A stretch of 36,179 nucleotides of DNA. It comes from Pelagibacteraceae bacterium (GTDB taxonomy: Bacteria > Pseudomonadota > Alphaproteobacteria > Pelagibacterales > Pelagibacteraceae). Both the position numbers and the translations under genes were made by a program. The DNA lies in the NCBI GenBank assembly GCA_008638005.1, contig VTPE01000003.1, positions 1-36,179 of the forward strand, written 5' to 3'. The notes under the pieces are model-generated. The model saw nothing but the letters and a program-made list of their open reading frames with translations. It had not been told where the DNA came from and ran no database searches. Positions 18,745 through 26,763 of this stretch are shown here, piece after piece; positions within the stretch are counted from its first letter, which is position 1, and every line of letters begins with the position of its first letter.

Positions 18745-20007
18745 TTAATTTAAATTTTTATCTTTTTTTGCTGCAGCCAAATTGCCTGAACCAGAAATAA
18801 TTGGATCGGCAATACTAAGAGGTACTGGTTTTGTTTTTTCAACAAATCCGAGAACAGGCATAATAATTAAAAAGTGAGCAAAATAATAAACCGTAGCCAC
18901 CCTACCTATCGCAACATAAGCACCCTCTGCAGGCATTGCACCAATGTAACCAAGTATCAGAACATCTAAAACTAGTATCCAAAAAAACTGTTTATATATT
19001 GGTCTAAATACTGCTGATCTTACCTTAGAAGTATCTAACCATGGAAGCGCCGCTAAAATCAAGATTGCGCTAAACATTAAAATTACACCGCCTAGTTTAT
19101 CTGGTACAGATCTTAAAATTGCATAAAATGGCAGTAAGTACCACTCTGGAACAATATGTGCTGGGGTGATTAAGGGGTCAGCAGGTATATAATTATCCGA
19201 GTGTCCCAAAACATTTGGAGCATAAAAAACAAACCCTGCAAAAATAATCATAAATATTACTAGAGCAAATAAATCTTTGATTACAATGTATGGATGAAAT
19301 GGAACTGTATCAGACCCATCTTTTTTTAAATCAATACCAACAGGATTGTTATTACCAGGAACATGTAATGCCCAAATATGAAGAACAACTAAACCCAAGA
19401 TTAAAAAAGGTATTAAATAATGCAAACTAAAAAAACGAGTTAAAGTTGGATTATCAACCGAATAACCACCCCATAGCCACTGGGTGATACTTTCACCGAC
19501 TAATGGTATTGCACTAAATAAATTAGTAATCACTGTTGCGCCCCAAAAACTCATTTGTCCCCATGGTAAAACGTAACCCATGAATGCAGCAGCCATCATT
19601 AAAATATAAATAAATATTCCTAATATCCAAATAACTTCTCTTGGTGATTTATAAGAACCATAAAATAGAGCTCTAAAAATATGAATGTAAACAGCTAGAA
19701 AAAACATCGAAGCGCCATTTGCATGAATGTATCTTATTAACCAGCCGTAATTTACATCTCGCATGATATGTTCTACGCTTGAGAAAGCCATATCTGCATG
19801 TGCAGTATAGTGCATCGCCAATACAATTCCGGTTATAATCTGAGTCATTAAACAAAAAGTTAAAATTCCTCCGAACGTCCACCAGTAATTTAAATTTTTT
19901 GGAGTTGGATACTGCATGAGATGCCCATTAAAAAGAGTTAGTAATGGTAATCTTTCATCAAACCATTTTCCAAAGGAAGATGTAGGTTTATAATTAGTTT
20001 CACTCAT
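18745..20007 (-). CDS. petB: Cytochrome b of the bc1 complex
   Basis: Polytopic subunit holding haems bL and bH and both quinone sites. The four haem ligands are present with normal spacing: His95/His109 in helix B and His196/His210 in helix D. The Qo-site PEWY lies at 287-290. At 420 residues it is a full-length bacterial cytochrome b of the unsplit type. It lies between petA and petC with gaps of 7 and 3 bases. Confidence 0.98.
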   Translation of the reverse strand: MSETNYKPTSSFGKWFDERLPLLTLFNGHLMQYPTPKNLNYWWTFGGILTFCLMTQIITGIVLAMHYTAHADMAFSSVEHIMRDVNYGWLIRYIHANGASMFFLAVYIHIFRALFYGSYKSPREVIWILGIFIYILMMAAAFMGYVLPWGQMSFWGATVITNLFSAIPLVGESITQWLWGGYSVDNPTLTRFFSLHYLIPFLILGLVVLHIWALHVPGNNNPVGIDLKKDGSDTVPFHPYIVIKDLFALVIFMIIFAGFVFYAPNVLGHSDNYIPADPLITPAHIVPEWYLLPFYAILRSVPDKLGGVILMFSAILILAALPWLDTSKVRSAVFRPIYKQFFWILVLDVLILGYIGAMPAEGAYVAIGRVATVYYFAHFLIIMPVLGFVEKTKPVPLSIADPIISGSGNLAAAKKDKNLN

Positions 20008-20014
20008 AACTATT

Positions 20015-20539
20015 TTATCCTATTAATATTTTTGTATCAGATACAAATTCATAATTTGGAACTTCCATGTTGACCGGCGCTGGTCCTTTTCGAATTCTGC
20101 CTGAAATGTCATAGTGTGAACCGTGACAAGGACAAAACCATCCTCCAAATTCACCTTGTTGTTTTAATGGGACGCAGCCTAAATGCGTGCAAACTCCAAC
20201 CATGACCAACCACTCGTCTTTACCCTTTTTAACTCTTTCCTGATCCTTTTGCGGATCTTTAAGATCCTCTATTTTTACTTCTCTAGCCTTCTGAACTTCT
20301 TCGTCAGTTCTTCTTCTAATAAAAATAGGTTTTCCTCTCCACATAATTGTTACTTCATTGCCTTTTTCTATTTTACTAATATCAACCTCAACCTTTGCTA
20401 AAGCCTTCACTGATGCATCTGGATTCATCTGGGTAACTAAAGGTAATGCAATGCACCCTGCCCCAACAGCTCCAACTGCTGTAGTTGCTATATGAATAAA
20501 TTCTCTTCTAGTTGGTTTTTTATTATTTTCTTCACTCAT
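20015..20539 (-). CDS. petA: Rieske iron-sulphur subunit of the bc1 complex
   Basis: Carries the 2Fe-2S cluster that oxidises ubiquinol. The N-terminus has a twin-arginine motif ([11 protein letters not shown]) and a hydrophobic anchor. Cluster ligands lie in CTHLGC and CPCHGSHYD, with both His and all four Cys present. I choose the ATG at 20539 (174 residues, [14 protein letters not shown]), the usual family start. An in-frame ATG at 20554 would add five residues but overlaps a TATAAT box on this strand. It is the first gene of petABC. Its start codon lies in the 3' arm of a short inverted repeat (20534-20549). Confidence 0.96.
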   Translation of the reverse strand: MSEENNKKPTRREFIHIATTAVGAVGAGCIALPLVTQMNPDASVKALAKVEVDISKIEKGNEVTIMWRGKPIFIRRRTDEEVQKAREVKIEDLKDPQKDQERVKKGKDEWLVMVGVCTHLGCVPLKQQGEFGGWFCPCHGSHYDISGRIRKGPAPVNMEVPNYEFVSDTKILIG

Positions 20540-20558
20540 TTTTATGAGTTTCATTATA
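20534..20558 (-). promoter_or_regulatory. Candidate -10 box and start-codon hairpin of petABC
   Basis: Reading the reverse strand, a perfect TATAAT lies at 20558-20553. A perfect 6-base inverted repeat (ACTCAT-AAAA-ATGAGT) lies at 20549-20534, and its 3' arm contains the petA start codon. If the box is used, transcription would begin near 20546 and the leader would be only a few bases. No well-spaced -35 box is visible (a TTAGAA lies 19 bases upstream), so the promoter call is weak. Confidence 0.3.
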
Positions 20559-20612
20559 TTATTATTTCAATATGTTTTTCTAATACTAGAATGACGCAGA
20601 TTGGATAGTTTA

Positions 20613-21065
20613 ATGATCAATGTAGCACTTTATCAACCTGATATACCCCAAAACACAGCCGCTATTATTCGGACGTGCGCTTGTTTTGATATAAAGTTAG
20701 AGATCATAAAGCCAGCAGGATTTGTCTTAAATGAAAAAAAGCTAAATCGAATCTACATGGATTATGTAAAAAACTGCGAGATTAAAATTTTTGAAAGTTT
20801 TGATAGTTTTATTAATGCGAAACAAAATAATAGAGTAATTCTTTTTACAACAAAGTCTAAAAAGTATTATTATAATTTTCAATTTGAAAAGGGTGATACT
20901 TTATTATTTGGCAGTGAAAGTCATGGCGTCAGCGAGGAAGTGCACAATACTATAAAAAATAAAATGATAATTCCTATAAAAAAAGATACAAGATCATTGA
21001 ATTTATCCTCATCAGTTGCTATTGCAGCATCAGAGGCTTTGAGACAAATTTCTTTAAAAAATTAA
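20613..21065 (+). CDS. trmL: tRNA (cytidine/uridine-2'-O-)-methyltransferase TrmL
   Basis: SPOUT-family methyltransferase that modifies the wobble 2'-hydroxyl of leucine tRNAs. The 150-residue protein starts MINVALYQPDIPQNTAAIIR. It carries motif 2 LLFGSESHGVS and motif 3 RSLNLSSSVAIAASEALRQ, which form the knot. The start is the ATG at 20613; an in-frame TTG at 20601 would add four residues and is less likely. It diverges from petA with 73 bases between starts, the largest gap in the window. Confidence 0.94.
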   Translation: MINVALYQPDIPQNTAAIIRTCACFDIKLEIIKPAGFVLNEKKLNRIYMDYVKNCEIKIFESFDSFINAKQNNRVILFTTKSKKYYYNFQFEKGDTLLFGSESHGVSEEVHNTIKNKMIIPIKKDTRSLNLSSSVAIAASEALRQISLKN

Positions 21066-21102
21066 AACTTTTTTCAATCAAAACAAAATGATAAAATAAT
21101 TT

Positions 21103-21579
21103 ATGGATAAACAACCAATAACAGTATCAGGTCTTAAAAAAATAAAACTAGAGTTGGATGAAAGAAAAAATATCATCAGACCTAAAATTGTTCAAGCTAT
21201 AGCAGAGGCAAGATCGCATGGTGATTTAAAAGAAAATGCCGAATATCACGCTGCTAAAGAAGAGCAAGGTTTGAATGAAAAAAGAGTTCAAGAGTTGGAA
21301 ACCACTATAGCAACTGCGAATGTTATTGATATTACAAAAATTAAAAAAGATGACAAAGTTATTTTTGGAGCAACAATAATAGTAAAAGATTTAGAAACTG
21401 AAAAAGAAAATAAATATAAAATAGTTGGAAAAGATGAAGCTGATGTAAAAAGCGGTCTTATTTTTTTTCAATCCCCAATGGGAAAAGGATTTATAGGTAA
21501 ATCAAAAGGTGAATTCGCTGAAATTAAAACGCCATCTGGAGAAAAAAATTTTGAAATTATAGATGTTCAATATATTTAA
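21103..21579 (+). CDS. greA: Transcription elongation factor GreA
   Basis: Binds the secondary channel of RNA polymerase and stimulates cleavage of backtracked RNA. The 158 residues show the standard layout. An N-terminal coiled coil (about 1-75) carries the acidic tip SHGDLKENAEYHAAKEEQ, and a C-terminal FKBP-like domain (about 80-158) contains FQSPMGKGFIGK. It follows trmL after 37 bases. Its TAA directly abuts the stop codon of the CCA enzyme gene on the other strand, with zero bases between them. Confidence 0.97.
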   Translation: MDKQPITVSGLKKIKLELDERKNIIRPKIVQAIAEARSHGDLKENAEYHAAKEEQGLNEKRVQELETTIATANVIDITKIKKDDKVIFGATIIVKDLETEKENKYKIVGKDEADVKSGLIFFQSPMGKGFIGKSKGEFAEIKTPSGEKNFEIIDVQYI

Positions 21580-22806
21580 CTACTTGAATAGCTTTGTAGC
21601 ATCATCAATGTCTTTTTCACGAATTTCATAACTATTTGCTAGCCATCTTTTTTTTAAAAAATTTAGAGCGTTTCCTAATTTCTCTCCTTCTTTAAAACCT
21701 TTTTGAAAAAGAATATTGGTATCAAAATTAAAAATAGGTGGTTCAGTCTCCTTAATAATTTTTAAATTATTTTCATATAATTCCTGCTCATATTTTTCAT
21801 TAACCAGATACTGAAAGTGTACAAAATCTACTACAGAAGAGACGCCATATTCTAAAACTTTTTTTTTCAAAGTATCTAGTTTTTCAATATTATCAGTAGT
21901 TTTGAAAGTAAATTGAGATTGCAGGTTATTAAGTCTTTTTTTAACTTCATTTGATAAACTAAAATCTTTTACAAATCTCTCAAAATTTTTAGTTTGATCA
22001 ATTAAAAGTAATGATAATAAAACTACCCAATCGACCTCTTTTTTCAAAATTTTTTTTTTTCTATCAAATTCAAGTCTGGTCAAATATTTTATACCTTTAA
22101 ATACTGAAAGATATAAATCTTTAGAAAAATCATTTTGAAATAATTTGTAAGCTTTACCACTTGTAAGAGTTTTTTTTAGTTCATCTAAAAGCCTGGCTTT
22201 TGAAAGCTGTTCAATATTTGAAAAATTTTTTTGTATTGCGCTAATAATATACTCTTCATGATGAGTTTTTGAAAATTGAATAAAAAATCTGAAGTATCTT
22301 AAAGCTCTTAAATAATCTTCTTTAATTCTTTTAACAGGATCACCTATAAAACGAATAATGCCATTTTTTAAATCATCTACGCCTTTGAATGGATCATAAA
22401 TTCTACCTTTTAAATCGCAATAGATTGAATTAATTGTAAAATCACGTCTTAGAGCATCTTGTCTCCAATCATTGGTGAATACTACATTTGCATGCCTTCC
22501 ATCATGATCTAAATCTTTTCGAAGTGTATTAACCTCATAAAAATTGTTATTTAAAAAAACTTTAATTGAACCATAATTTTCATAATGATCATCAAATGAA
22601 ATATTATTTGCATTTAGCTTTTTTTTAATTTCCAGTGGAGTTAACGATGTTGCAAAATCAATATCTGCAAGTTCTTTTCCAAATATTAAATCTCTAACAC
22701 ATCCCCCTACAAATAAACAAACAACTTCATTTTCTTCTGCATTCAGTAGATTAAAAATCCGCTTTGCGTCCTCAAGATCATTGAATTTTTCTAGATTACT
22801 TATCAT
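21580..22806 (-). CDS. cca: CCA-adding tRNA nucleotidyltransferase / poly(A) polymerase family protein
   Basis: Class II nucleotidyltransferase. The N-terminal catalytic domain has LFVGGCVRDL (about 31-40), the two metal-binding Asp in DIDFAT (Asp48, Asp50), GRHANVVFTNDW, RRDFTINSIY and EDYLRALRYFRFF. The rest is helical. The form is that of alphaproteobacterial CCA-adding enzymes; poly(A) polymerase cannot be excluded by motif alone. I place the start at the ATG at 22806 (408 residues). The longer reading from a GTG at 22824 would begin inside the tRNA gene and is rejected. Only 6 bases separate the encoded CCA end of tRNA-Gln from this start. Confidence 0.88.
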   Translation of the reverse strand: MISNLEKFNDLEDAKRIFNLLNAEENEVVCLFVGGCVRDLIFGKELADIDFATSLTPLEIKKKLNANNISFDDHYENYGSIKVFLNNNFYEVNTLRKDLDHDGRHANVVFTNDWRQDALRRDFTINSIYCDLKGRIYDPFKGVDDLKNGIIRFIGDPVKRIKEDYLRALRYFRFFIQFSKTHHEEYIISAIQKNFSNIEQLSKARLLDELKKTLTSGKAYKLFQNDFSKDLYLSVFKGIKYLTRLEFDRKKKILKKEVDWVVLLSLLLIDQTKNFERFVKDFSLSNEVKKRLNNLQSQFTFKTTDNIEKLDTLKKKVLEYGVSSVVDFVHFQYLVNEKYEQELYENNLKIIKETEPPIFNFDTNILFQKGFKEGEKLGNALNFLKKRWLANSYEIREKDIDDATKLFK

Positions 22807-22812
22807 CTGGTA

Positions 22813-22886
22813 TGGCTGGGGCACTAGGATTCGAACCTAGGATGGCGGTACCAAAAACCGCTGCCTTACCGCTTGGCTATGCCCCA
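22813..22886 (-). tRNA. tRNA-Gln (anticodon TTG)
   Basis: A complete cloverleaf can be drawn on the reverse strand. The acceptor stem is TGGGGCA/TGCCCCA (7 pairs) with discriminator G and an encoded CCA at 22815-22813. The D arm reads AGCCAAGCGGTAAGGC. The anticodon stem is GCGGT/ACCGC with loop TTTTGGT, giving anticodon TTG. The T arm is CTAGG-TTCGAAT-CCTAG. It lies 11 bases after ispE and 6 bases before cca on the same strand, so it is very probably cut out of a polycistronic mRNA by RNase P and a 3' nuclease. Confidence 0.97.
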
Positions 22887-22897
22887 ATATTTTTCAA

Positions 22898-23752
22898 TTA
22901 TAATGTTTTGGTCAGTGTAGTCCAAAACTTTAATTTGTGCTTTTTAATGATTTTTTTTACATTTAAAAGTGATTTCTTATTTTTTGCAATTACAAAAAAG
23001 GCAGACCCGCTTCCTGTCATTGAATAATAATAGGTATTATCGATACTTTCTATTAATTTAATCAAACTATTTAGGCTGGGAAATAATCTTGCTGCAGGTT
23101 TTATTAAGTCATTTCCATAAAAGCTCAAAGTTTTAAAAAGTTTATCTTTATCTCTAAAGCTAAATACTTTTTTTTTATTAGTTATTGGTTTTTTAGAGAA
23201 TTCTTTAAACACTCTCTTAGTTGAAAGATTTTTATTTGGAAAAATGATAAGCATCTGCAAGTTAAGTTTTTTGGTATACTCCTTAAATTTCTCACCAAAT
23301 GAACTGACTAATTTTAAATTTTTATTAACAAATAAAGGACAATCCTTGCCAACCTGACTTAAAATTTTAATTGTCTCTTTTTTAGATATTTTTAATTTGA
23401 ACTTTTTCTTTAGAAAAAAAAACAACGCAGTAGCATTTGATGATGCACCACCCATACCAGATCCGCTTGGAATATTTTTTTTTATATAAATACTAAAATT
23501 TTTTTCTTTTATCTGTTTAAAATTTTTTTTCATTAATTCTAAAAGCAGTAAAAGAGTGTTACTATTTTTTTTCACTTTTAGGTTATTGCTAAATTTACAT
23601 ATATCTTTACCAAGATTATTTTCTGTTATTGAAATTTTATCGTGTAAATTAATGAGGGTTATCAAGCTATACAGCCGGTGATAGTTATTTTTTTTTCCTA
23701 AAATCTTTAAAAATAAATTTATTTTTGCATATGATCTGATTGTTTTAGTCAT
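22898..23752 (-). CDS. ispE: 4-diphosphocytidyl-2-C-methyl-D-erythritol kinase
   Basis: GHMP-family kinase of the non-mevalonate isoprenoid pathway. The 284 residues have SYAKINLFLKI at the N-terminus, the ATP loop PSGSGMGGASSNA, and the C-terminal MTGSGSAFF motif. All three are diagnostic. It overlaps the upstream TPR gene by 8 bases and is followed after 11 bases by tRNA-Gln. The protein is unusually Lys-rich with many Phe, as is common in AT-rich reduced genomes. Confidence 0.95.
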   Translation of the reverse strand: MTKTIRSYAKINLFLKILGKKNNYHRLYSLITLINLHDKISITENNLGKDICKFSNNLKVKKNSNTLLLLLELMKKNFKQIKEKNFSIYIKKNIPSGSGMGGASSNATALFFFLKKKFKLKISKKETIKILSQVGKDCPLFVNKNLKLVSSFGEKFKEYTKKLNLQMLIIFPNKNLSTKRVFKEFSKKPITNKKKVFSFRDKDKLFKTLSFYGNDLIKPAARLFPSLNSLIKLIESIDNTYYYSMTGSGSAFFVIAKNKKSLLNVKKIIKKHKLKFWTTLTKTL

Positions 23753-25427
23753 TCAAACCATTTAAAATTTTTCTCTCAATTGTATCTTTTCTTTTCTCGT
23801 CAATATTTTCTAAATTCAAGGCATTTTGCCATACATATCTTGCCTGCAAATATTTTTTTTGCTTCCACAAGACGTCACCATAATGGTCATAAACCTCGCT
23901 CTCAGAAGAAGTTTTTTCATAAGCAAGTCTTAGCAGGTCTTCTGCTTTATCATAATCACCTTGAAGATAATAAGCCCAACCTAATGAATCAATAATATAT
24001 CCCAATTCCCAGCGACTTAACTTGACGGCATCTTCAAGCATGGCTTTGGCTTCACTTATATTTTGTTCTCTTTCTAACCAACTGTAAGCTAAATAATTAA
24101 TGACCGAATATTGCCTTGGAGATAAGCTTAATGATTTTTTAAAACTTTTTTCTGCACTCTTCCATAAATTTAATCTCTCATAACAAATTCCTTTAAAATA
24201 AAAAAAGGACCAATCAAGTTTATCTGAACTTTCAATTTCCACTTTTTCATAAAATTCTAATGCTTTTTTAAATTGTTTTTTAATTCTGTAGTAATTAGCT
24301 AAATCTAAATACTTATCGCTTTTAAAAATATCATCGGAAATAATTTTTTTCTCTAAATTTTTAATATTATCTAGATCATTCTTATTTGCTGCAATTCGGT
24401 AATTGACCAGCCATTCATATTCTGATCCTATATTTTTAATTCTATATAAAATTCTATTATCAAAATTATAAGCGTTGCTGTAAAAAATCATATTCTCAAA
24501 GCGTAAAAGATTATTTGATAAAAACTTATTATTAAAATCTAAGGATATTGATAATAAAATTTCAGCAAATTCTAGATCATCTCTTTGCTGATATAAGTTT
24601 GAAAATAAGTAAAAAATCTCAGAAATATTATCCTCAATACTACTAAAGTTATAAAAATTAATAATCCTAAAATCTTCTTTTTCAAAATTTAAATAACTTT
24701 GTTTAAGTAAAATATTTTTTTTGTCTTTTGTTAAAAGATTTTTTAAAATTTGCTTAGCTTTCTTTTTATTATTATTTCTAATTTCGTTCCAAGACGATAA
24801 AATTTGATATCTAATATAATTGTCTGAGCTTAAAATTTTTTTATTATATATATTGTAAAGATTTGCATTATTGATGTAATTTGAAGCTAGAAACTGATTA
24901 ATCAAAGAAATGGTTGGGTATCTTGAATTAATATTTTTTATTAATTGAATTTTTTGAAACTCATCGGCTTTTTCGAGCAAAATCCAAAATTCTAATGATG
25001 ATTTTAATTCTGTAAACAAAAGATCATTAATATTTAAACTTCTCAACAGATCTAGCGCTACATCATAATCTTTGGCTTTAATAAAATGTATAACTTTAAT
25101 AAAATCAAATAATAAAATATTTTCATATTTATCTTCAGTTTTTAAAACTTGCTTTACTGCCTGATCAAATTGTCCATTAACTATCAATGAGTTAATAAAT
25201 TTTATATCATAATCAGAATGCTTTCCCTCTAAACGATCTATTTTATTAAAATTTAATGCAGCTAAATTATGCTGTTTTTGTTGATGCAAAATCGAAGCAT
25301 ATAAATAGTTTTTAATATAATCTTTTGATTGAATTTTTTCTTGATCATTGAATAAGAATGCATAACCATTACTGATTGATAATATGACTAAAAATATTCC
25401 AATTGATAAAATTTTTTTTAAAGACAT
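23745..25427 (-). CDS. Exported TPR-repeat protein
   Basis: A 560-residue protein with an N-terminal signal sequence (hydrophobic residues about 6-22, cut probably after GYA). The remainder is helical repeat. The clearest TPR units are C-terminal, for example WSFFYFKGICYERLNLWKSA, ISEAKAMLEDAVKLS, YYLQGDYDKAEDLLRLAYEK and YDHYGDVLWKQKKYLQARYV. Such a protein next to ispE is common in alphaproteobacteria, and a role in the cell envelope is a guess. The start is fixed: the next upstream in-frame codon of note is a stop at 25445-25443. Only 8 bases separate it from the divergent udg start. It leads the operon TPR-ispE-tRNA-cca. Confidence 0.85.
   Translation of the reverse strand: MSLKKILSIGIFLVILSISNGYAFLFNDQEKIQSKDYIKNYLYASILHQQKQHNLAALNFNKIDRLEGKHSDYDIKFINSLIVNGQFDQAVKQVLKTEDKYENILLFDFIKVIHFIKAKDYDVALDLLRSLNINDLLFTELKSSLEFWILLEKADEFQKIQLIKNINSRYPTISLINQFLASNYINNANLYNIYNKKILSSDNYIRYQILSSWNEIRNNNKKKAKQILKNLLTKDKKNILLKQSYLNFEKEDFRIINFYNFSSIEDNISEIFYLFSNLYQQRDDLEFAEILLSISLDFNNKFLSNNLLRFENMIFYSNAYNFDNRILYRIKNIGSEYEWLVNYRIAANKNDLDNIKNLEKKIISDDIFKSDKYLDLANYYRIKKQFKKALEFYEKVEIESSDKLDWSFFYFKGICYERLNLWKSAEKSFKKSLSLSPRQYSVINYLAYSWLEREQNISEAKAMLEDAVKLSRWELGYIIDSLGWAYYLQGDYDKAEDLLRLAYEKTSSESEVYDHYGDVLWKQKKYLQARYVWQNALNLENIDEKRKDTIERKILNGLND
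25384..25412 (+). promoter_or_regulatory. Candidate promoter of udg, inside the TPR gene
   Basis: ATGACT at 25384-25389 and TAAAAT at 25407-25412 are separated by 17 bases. The second box is preceded by TG plus one base, an extended -10 feature. It would give a leader of about 17 bases for udg. It lies in the signal-peptide codons of the opposing TPR gene. This is a pattern match only. Confidence 0.28.
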
Positions 25428-25435
25428 AGAGTTAC

Positions 25436-26092
25436 ATGCATATTAATAAAAATATCTTAGATTTTTATCAATCATCAGGCTTATATGATAGAGTCATTTT
25501 AAGAAAAAGTAATATAGAAAATAAACTTACCCTTATAAATCTTAAAACAAAAATAGCTTCACTAGCGAGTTTTTATAATAAGAATAAAAATCAAGCTGTT
25601 TTCTCGGATGGCAATGAAAATTCTAAGATTATGATAATTGGAGATATGCCGGGTGTCTCAGATGAAATTAAGAAAAAACCATTTTCAGGTGATGCAGGTG
25701 AATTGCTCGATAAAATGTTATTAGCAATTAATTTAGATCGAAACAAAGTATACCTTACCAACATTATTAATTATAGATTAGAAGATAATAAGAAACCAAG
25801 TGAAAAAGACATTCAAAAATTTTTACCATTAATCATAGATCATATTAGTATTATTAATCCAAAAGTCGTTTTGTTAATGGGTGCGGTAACATCACAAGCG
25901 TTGATCGGTAAAGAGAATTCAATATCAAAAATAAGAGGAAAGTGGTTTAATTTAAAAATAAAAAATAAATTTATTAATTTTATGCCGACGTTACATCCTG
26001 TGTTTCTTATGAGACAAAGTGAACAAAAAAAATTAGCGTGGGAAGATCTAAAAAGATTTTATAATAAATTAGTTTCTGAAAAATTGTGTTAG
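25436..26092 (+). CDS. Family 4-like uracil-DNA glycosylase without iron-sulphur cysteines
   Basis: Removes uracil from DNA at the start of base-excision repair. The 218 residues follow the family 4 layout: motif 1 GDMPG (69-73), KPFSGDAGELLDKML, VYLTNIINYR, INPKVVLLMGA, GKWF and motif 2 TLHPVFLMR (His187). The family normally binds a 4Fe-4S cluster with four Cys. Here the only Cys in the whole protein is the last residue (218), and the usual CRPPGNR-type loop reads YRLEDNKKP. The start is fixed by an in-frame TAG at 25427 just upstream. The gene overlaps rnhB by 7 bases. Activity is likely but not proven, given the lost cluster. Confidence 0.85.
   Translation: MHINKNILDFYQSSGLYDRVILRKSNIENKLTLINLKTKIASLASFYNKNKNQAVFSDGNENSKIMIIGDMPGVSDEIKKKPFSGDAGELLDKMLLAINLDRNKVYLTNIINYRLEDNKKPSEKDIQKFLPLIIDHISIINPKVVLLMGAVTSQALIGKENSISKIRGKWFNLKIKNKFINFMPTLHPVFLMRQSEQKKLAWEDLKRFYNKLVSEKLC
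25443..25471 (-). promoter_or_regulatory. Candidate promoter of the TPR-ispE-tRNA-Gln-cca operon, inside udg
   Basis: On the reverse strand a TTGATA (25471-25466) and a TATTAA (25448-25443) are separated by 17 bases, matching sigma-70 spacing. The implied start of transcription is about ten bases before the TPR start codon. It lies within the first dozen codons of udg. This is a pattern match only. Confidence 0.3.
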
Positions 26093-26691
26093 ATAAATTT
26101 GTAGAAAAAAAAATTTCTAATTTTATTATAGGCGTGGATGAAGTTGGCAGAGGTCCGTTAGCAGGACCTGTAGTTTCTGCAGCTGTTATTCTATCTGAAG
26201 ATTTTGATACTAATGATATCAATGACTCTAAAAAATTATCAAAGTCAAAAAGGGAATTAATTTATGAGCAAATTATTAATAAATGTGATTTCAAAATTGG
26301 AATAGCTAGTGTTAATGAAATTGATAAATATAACATTTTACAAGCTTCGTTGTTATCAATGCAAAGAGCAGTGAGTCAGTTTAAATCTAAAGATCATTAT
26401 ACGGTTTTAGTAGACGGTCCTTGGTCATACGATAACAGCAACAGTCTAATCATACCAAAGATCAAAGGTGACTCCATATATCCATCTATTGCTGCCGCTT
26501 CAATTATTGCAAAAGTTTATAGGGATAATTTGATGTCATCACTATCAAAAAAATTTTCTAATTATCTTTGGGAAAAAAACTCTGGATACGGAACAAAAGA
26601 GCATTTGAGTGCAATTAAAAAATATGGAATATCTTCACACCACAGAAAATCTTTTGCTCCAGTACACAAAATATTGAGTCTACAAAAATAG
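26086..26691 (+). CDS. rnhB: Ribonuclease HII
   Basis: Cuts the RNA strand of RNA-DNA hybrids and misincorporated ribonucleotides. The catalytic set is Asp18-Glu19 in IGVDEVGRGPLAGPVV, Asp110 in VLVDG and Asp147 in AKVYRD. NDSKKLS and the C-terminal HHRKSFAP motif are also present. The 201 residues are typical. The start codon appears to be GTG at 26086, inside the end of udg; no nearby in-frame ATG precedes the GVDE motif. Confidence 0.95.
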   Translation: MLDKFVEKKISNFIIGVDEVGRGPLAGPVVSAAVILSEDFDTNDINDSKKLSKSKRELIYEQIINKCDFKIGIASVNEIDKYNILQASLLSMQRAVSQFKSKDHYTVLVDGPWSYDNSNSLIIPKIKGDSIYPSIAAASIIAKVYRDNLMSSLSKKFSNYLWEKNSGYGTKEHLSAIKKYGISSHHRKSFAPVHKILSLQK

Positions 26692-26717
26692 AGGGCACTA
26701 AAACTCTTTTAAGTCAG

Positions 26718-26746
26718 TTGACATTTAAAGCTTAATCTAGTCTATT
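26718..26746 (+). promoter_or_regulatory. Candidate promoter of ccrM
   Basis: The 72-base space 26692-26763 contains a perfect TTGACA (26718-26723). Seventeen bases later comes TCTATT (26741-26746), a poor -10 box. An alternative TATTCT at 26743-26748 would give a 19-base spacer. The space contains no GANTC site and no TTAA-N7-TTAA CtrA-type box. A weak AGAG/CTCT pairing after rnhB is too short to call a terminator. Confidence 0.35.
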
Positions 26747-26763
26747 CTACCTCCGGTTGAAAT

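Noticed and set aside
20601-20612. TTG start four codons before trmL
   Set aside because: The family begins at the MINVALYQPD segment, so the ATG at 20613 is preferred.
22807-22824. N-terminal extension of the CCA enzyme from a GTG at 22824
   Set aside because: These codons lie partly in the tRNA-Gln 3' end; the ATG at 22806 is the sensible start.
26696-26712. Possible terminator after rnhB (AGAG...CTCTTTT)
   Set aside because: The stem is only four pairs with a ten-base loop, too weak to call.
26709-26735. CtrA-type TTAA pairs before ccrM
   Set aside because: The TTAA copies are spaced by 12 and 3 bases, not the 7 needed.
26749-26756. ACCTCC-like sequence before ccrM
   Set aside because: It resembles a Shine-Dalgarno site only on the reverse strand, where no gene begins; probably coincidence.
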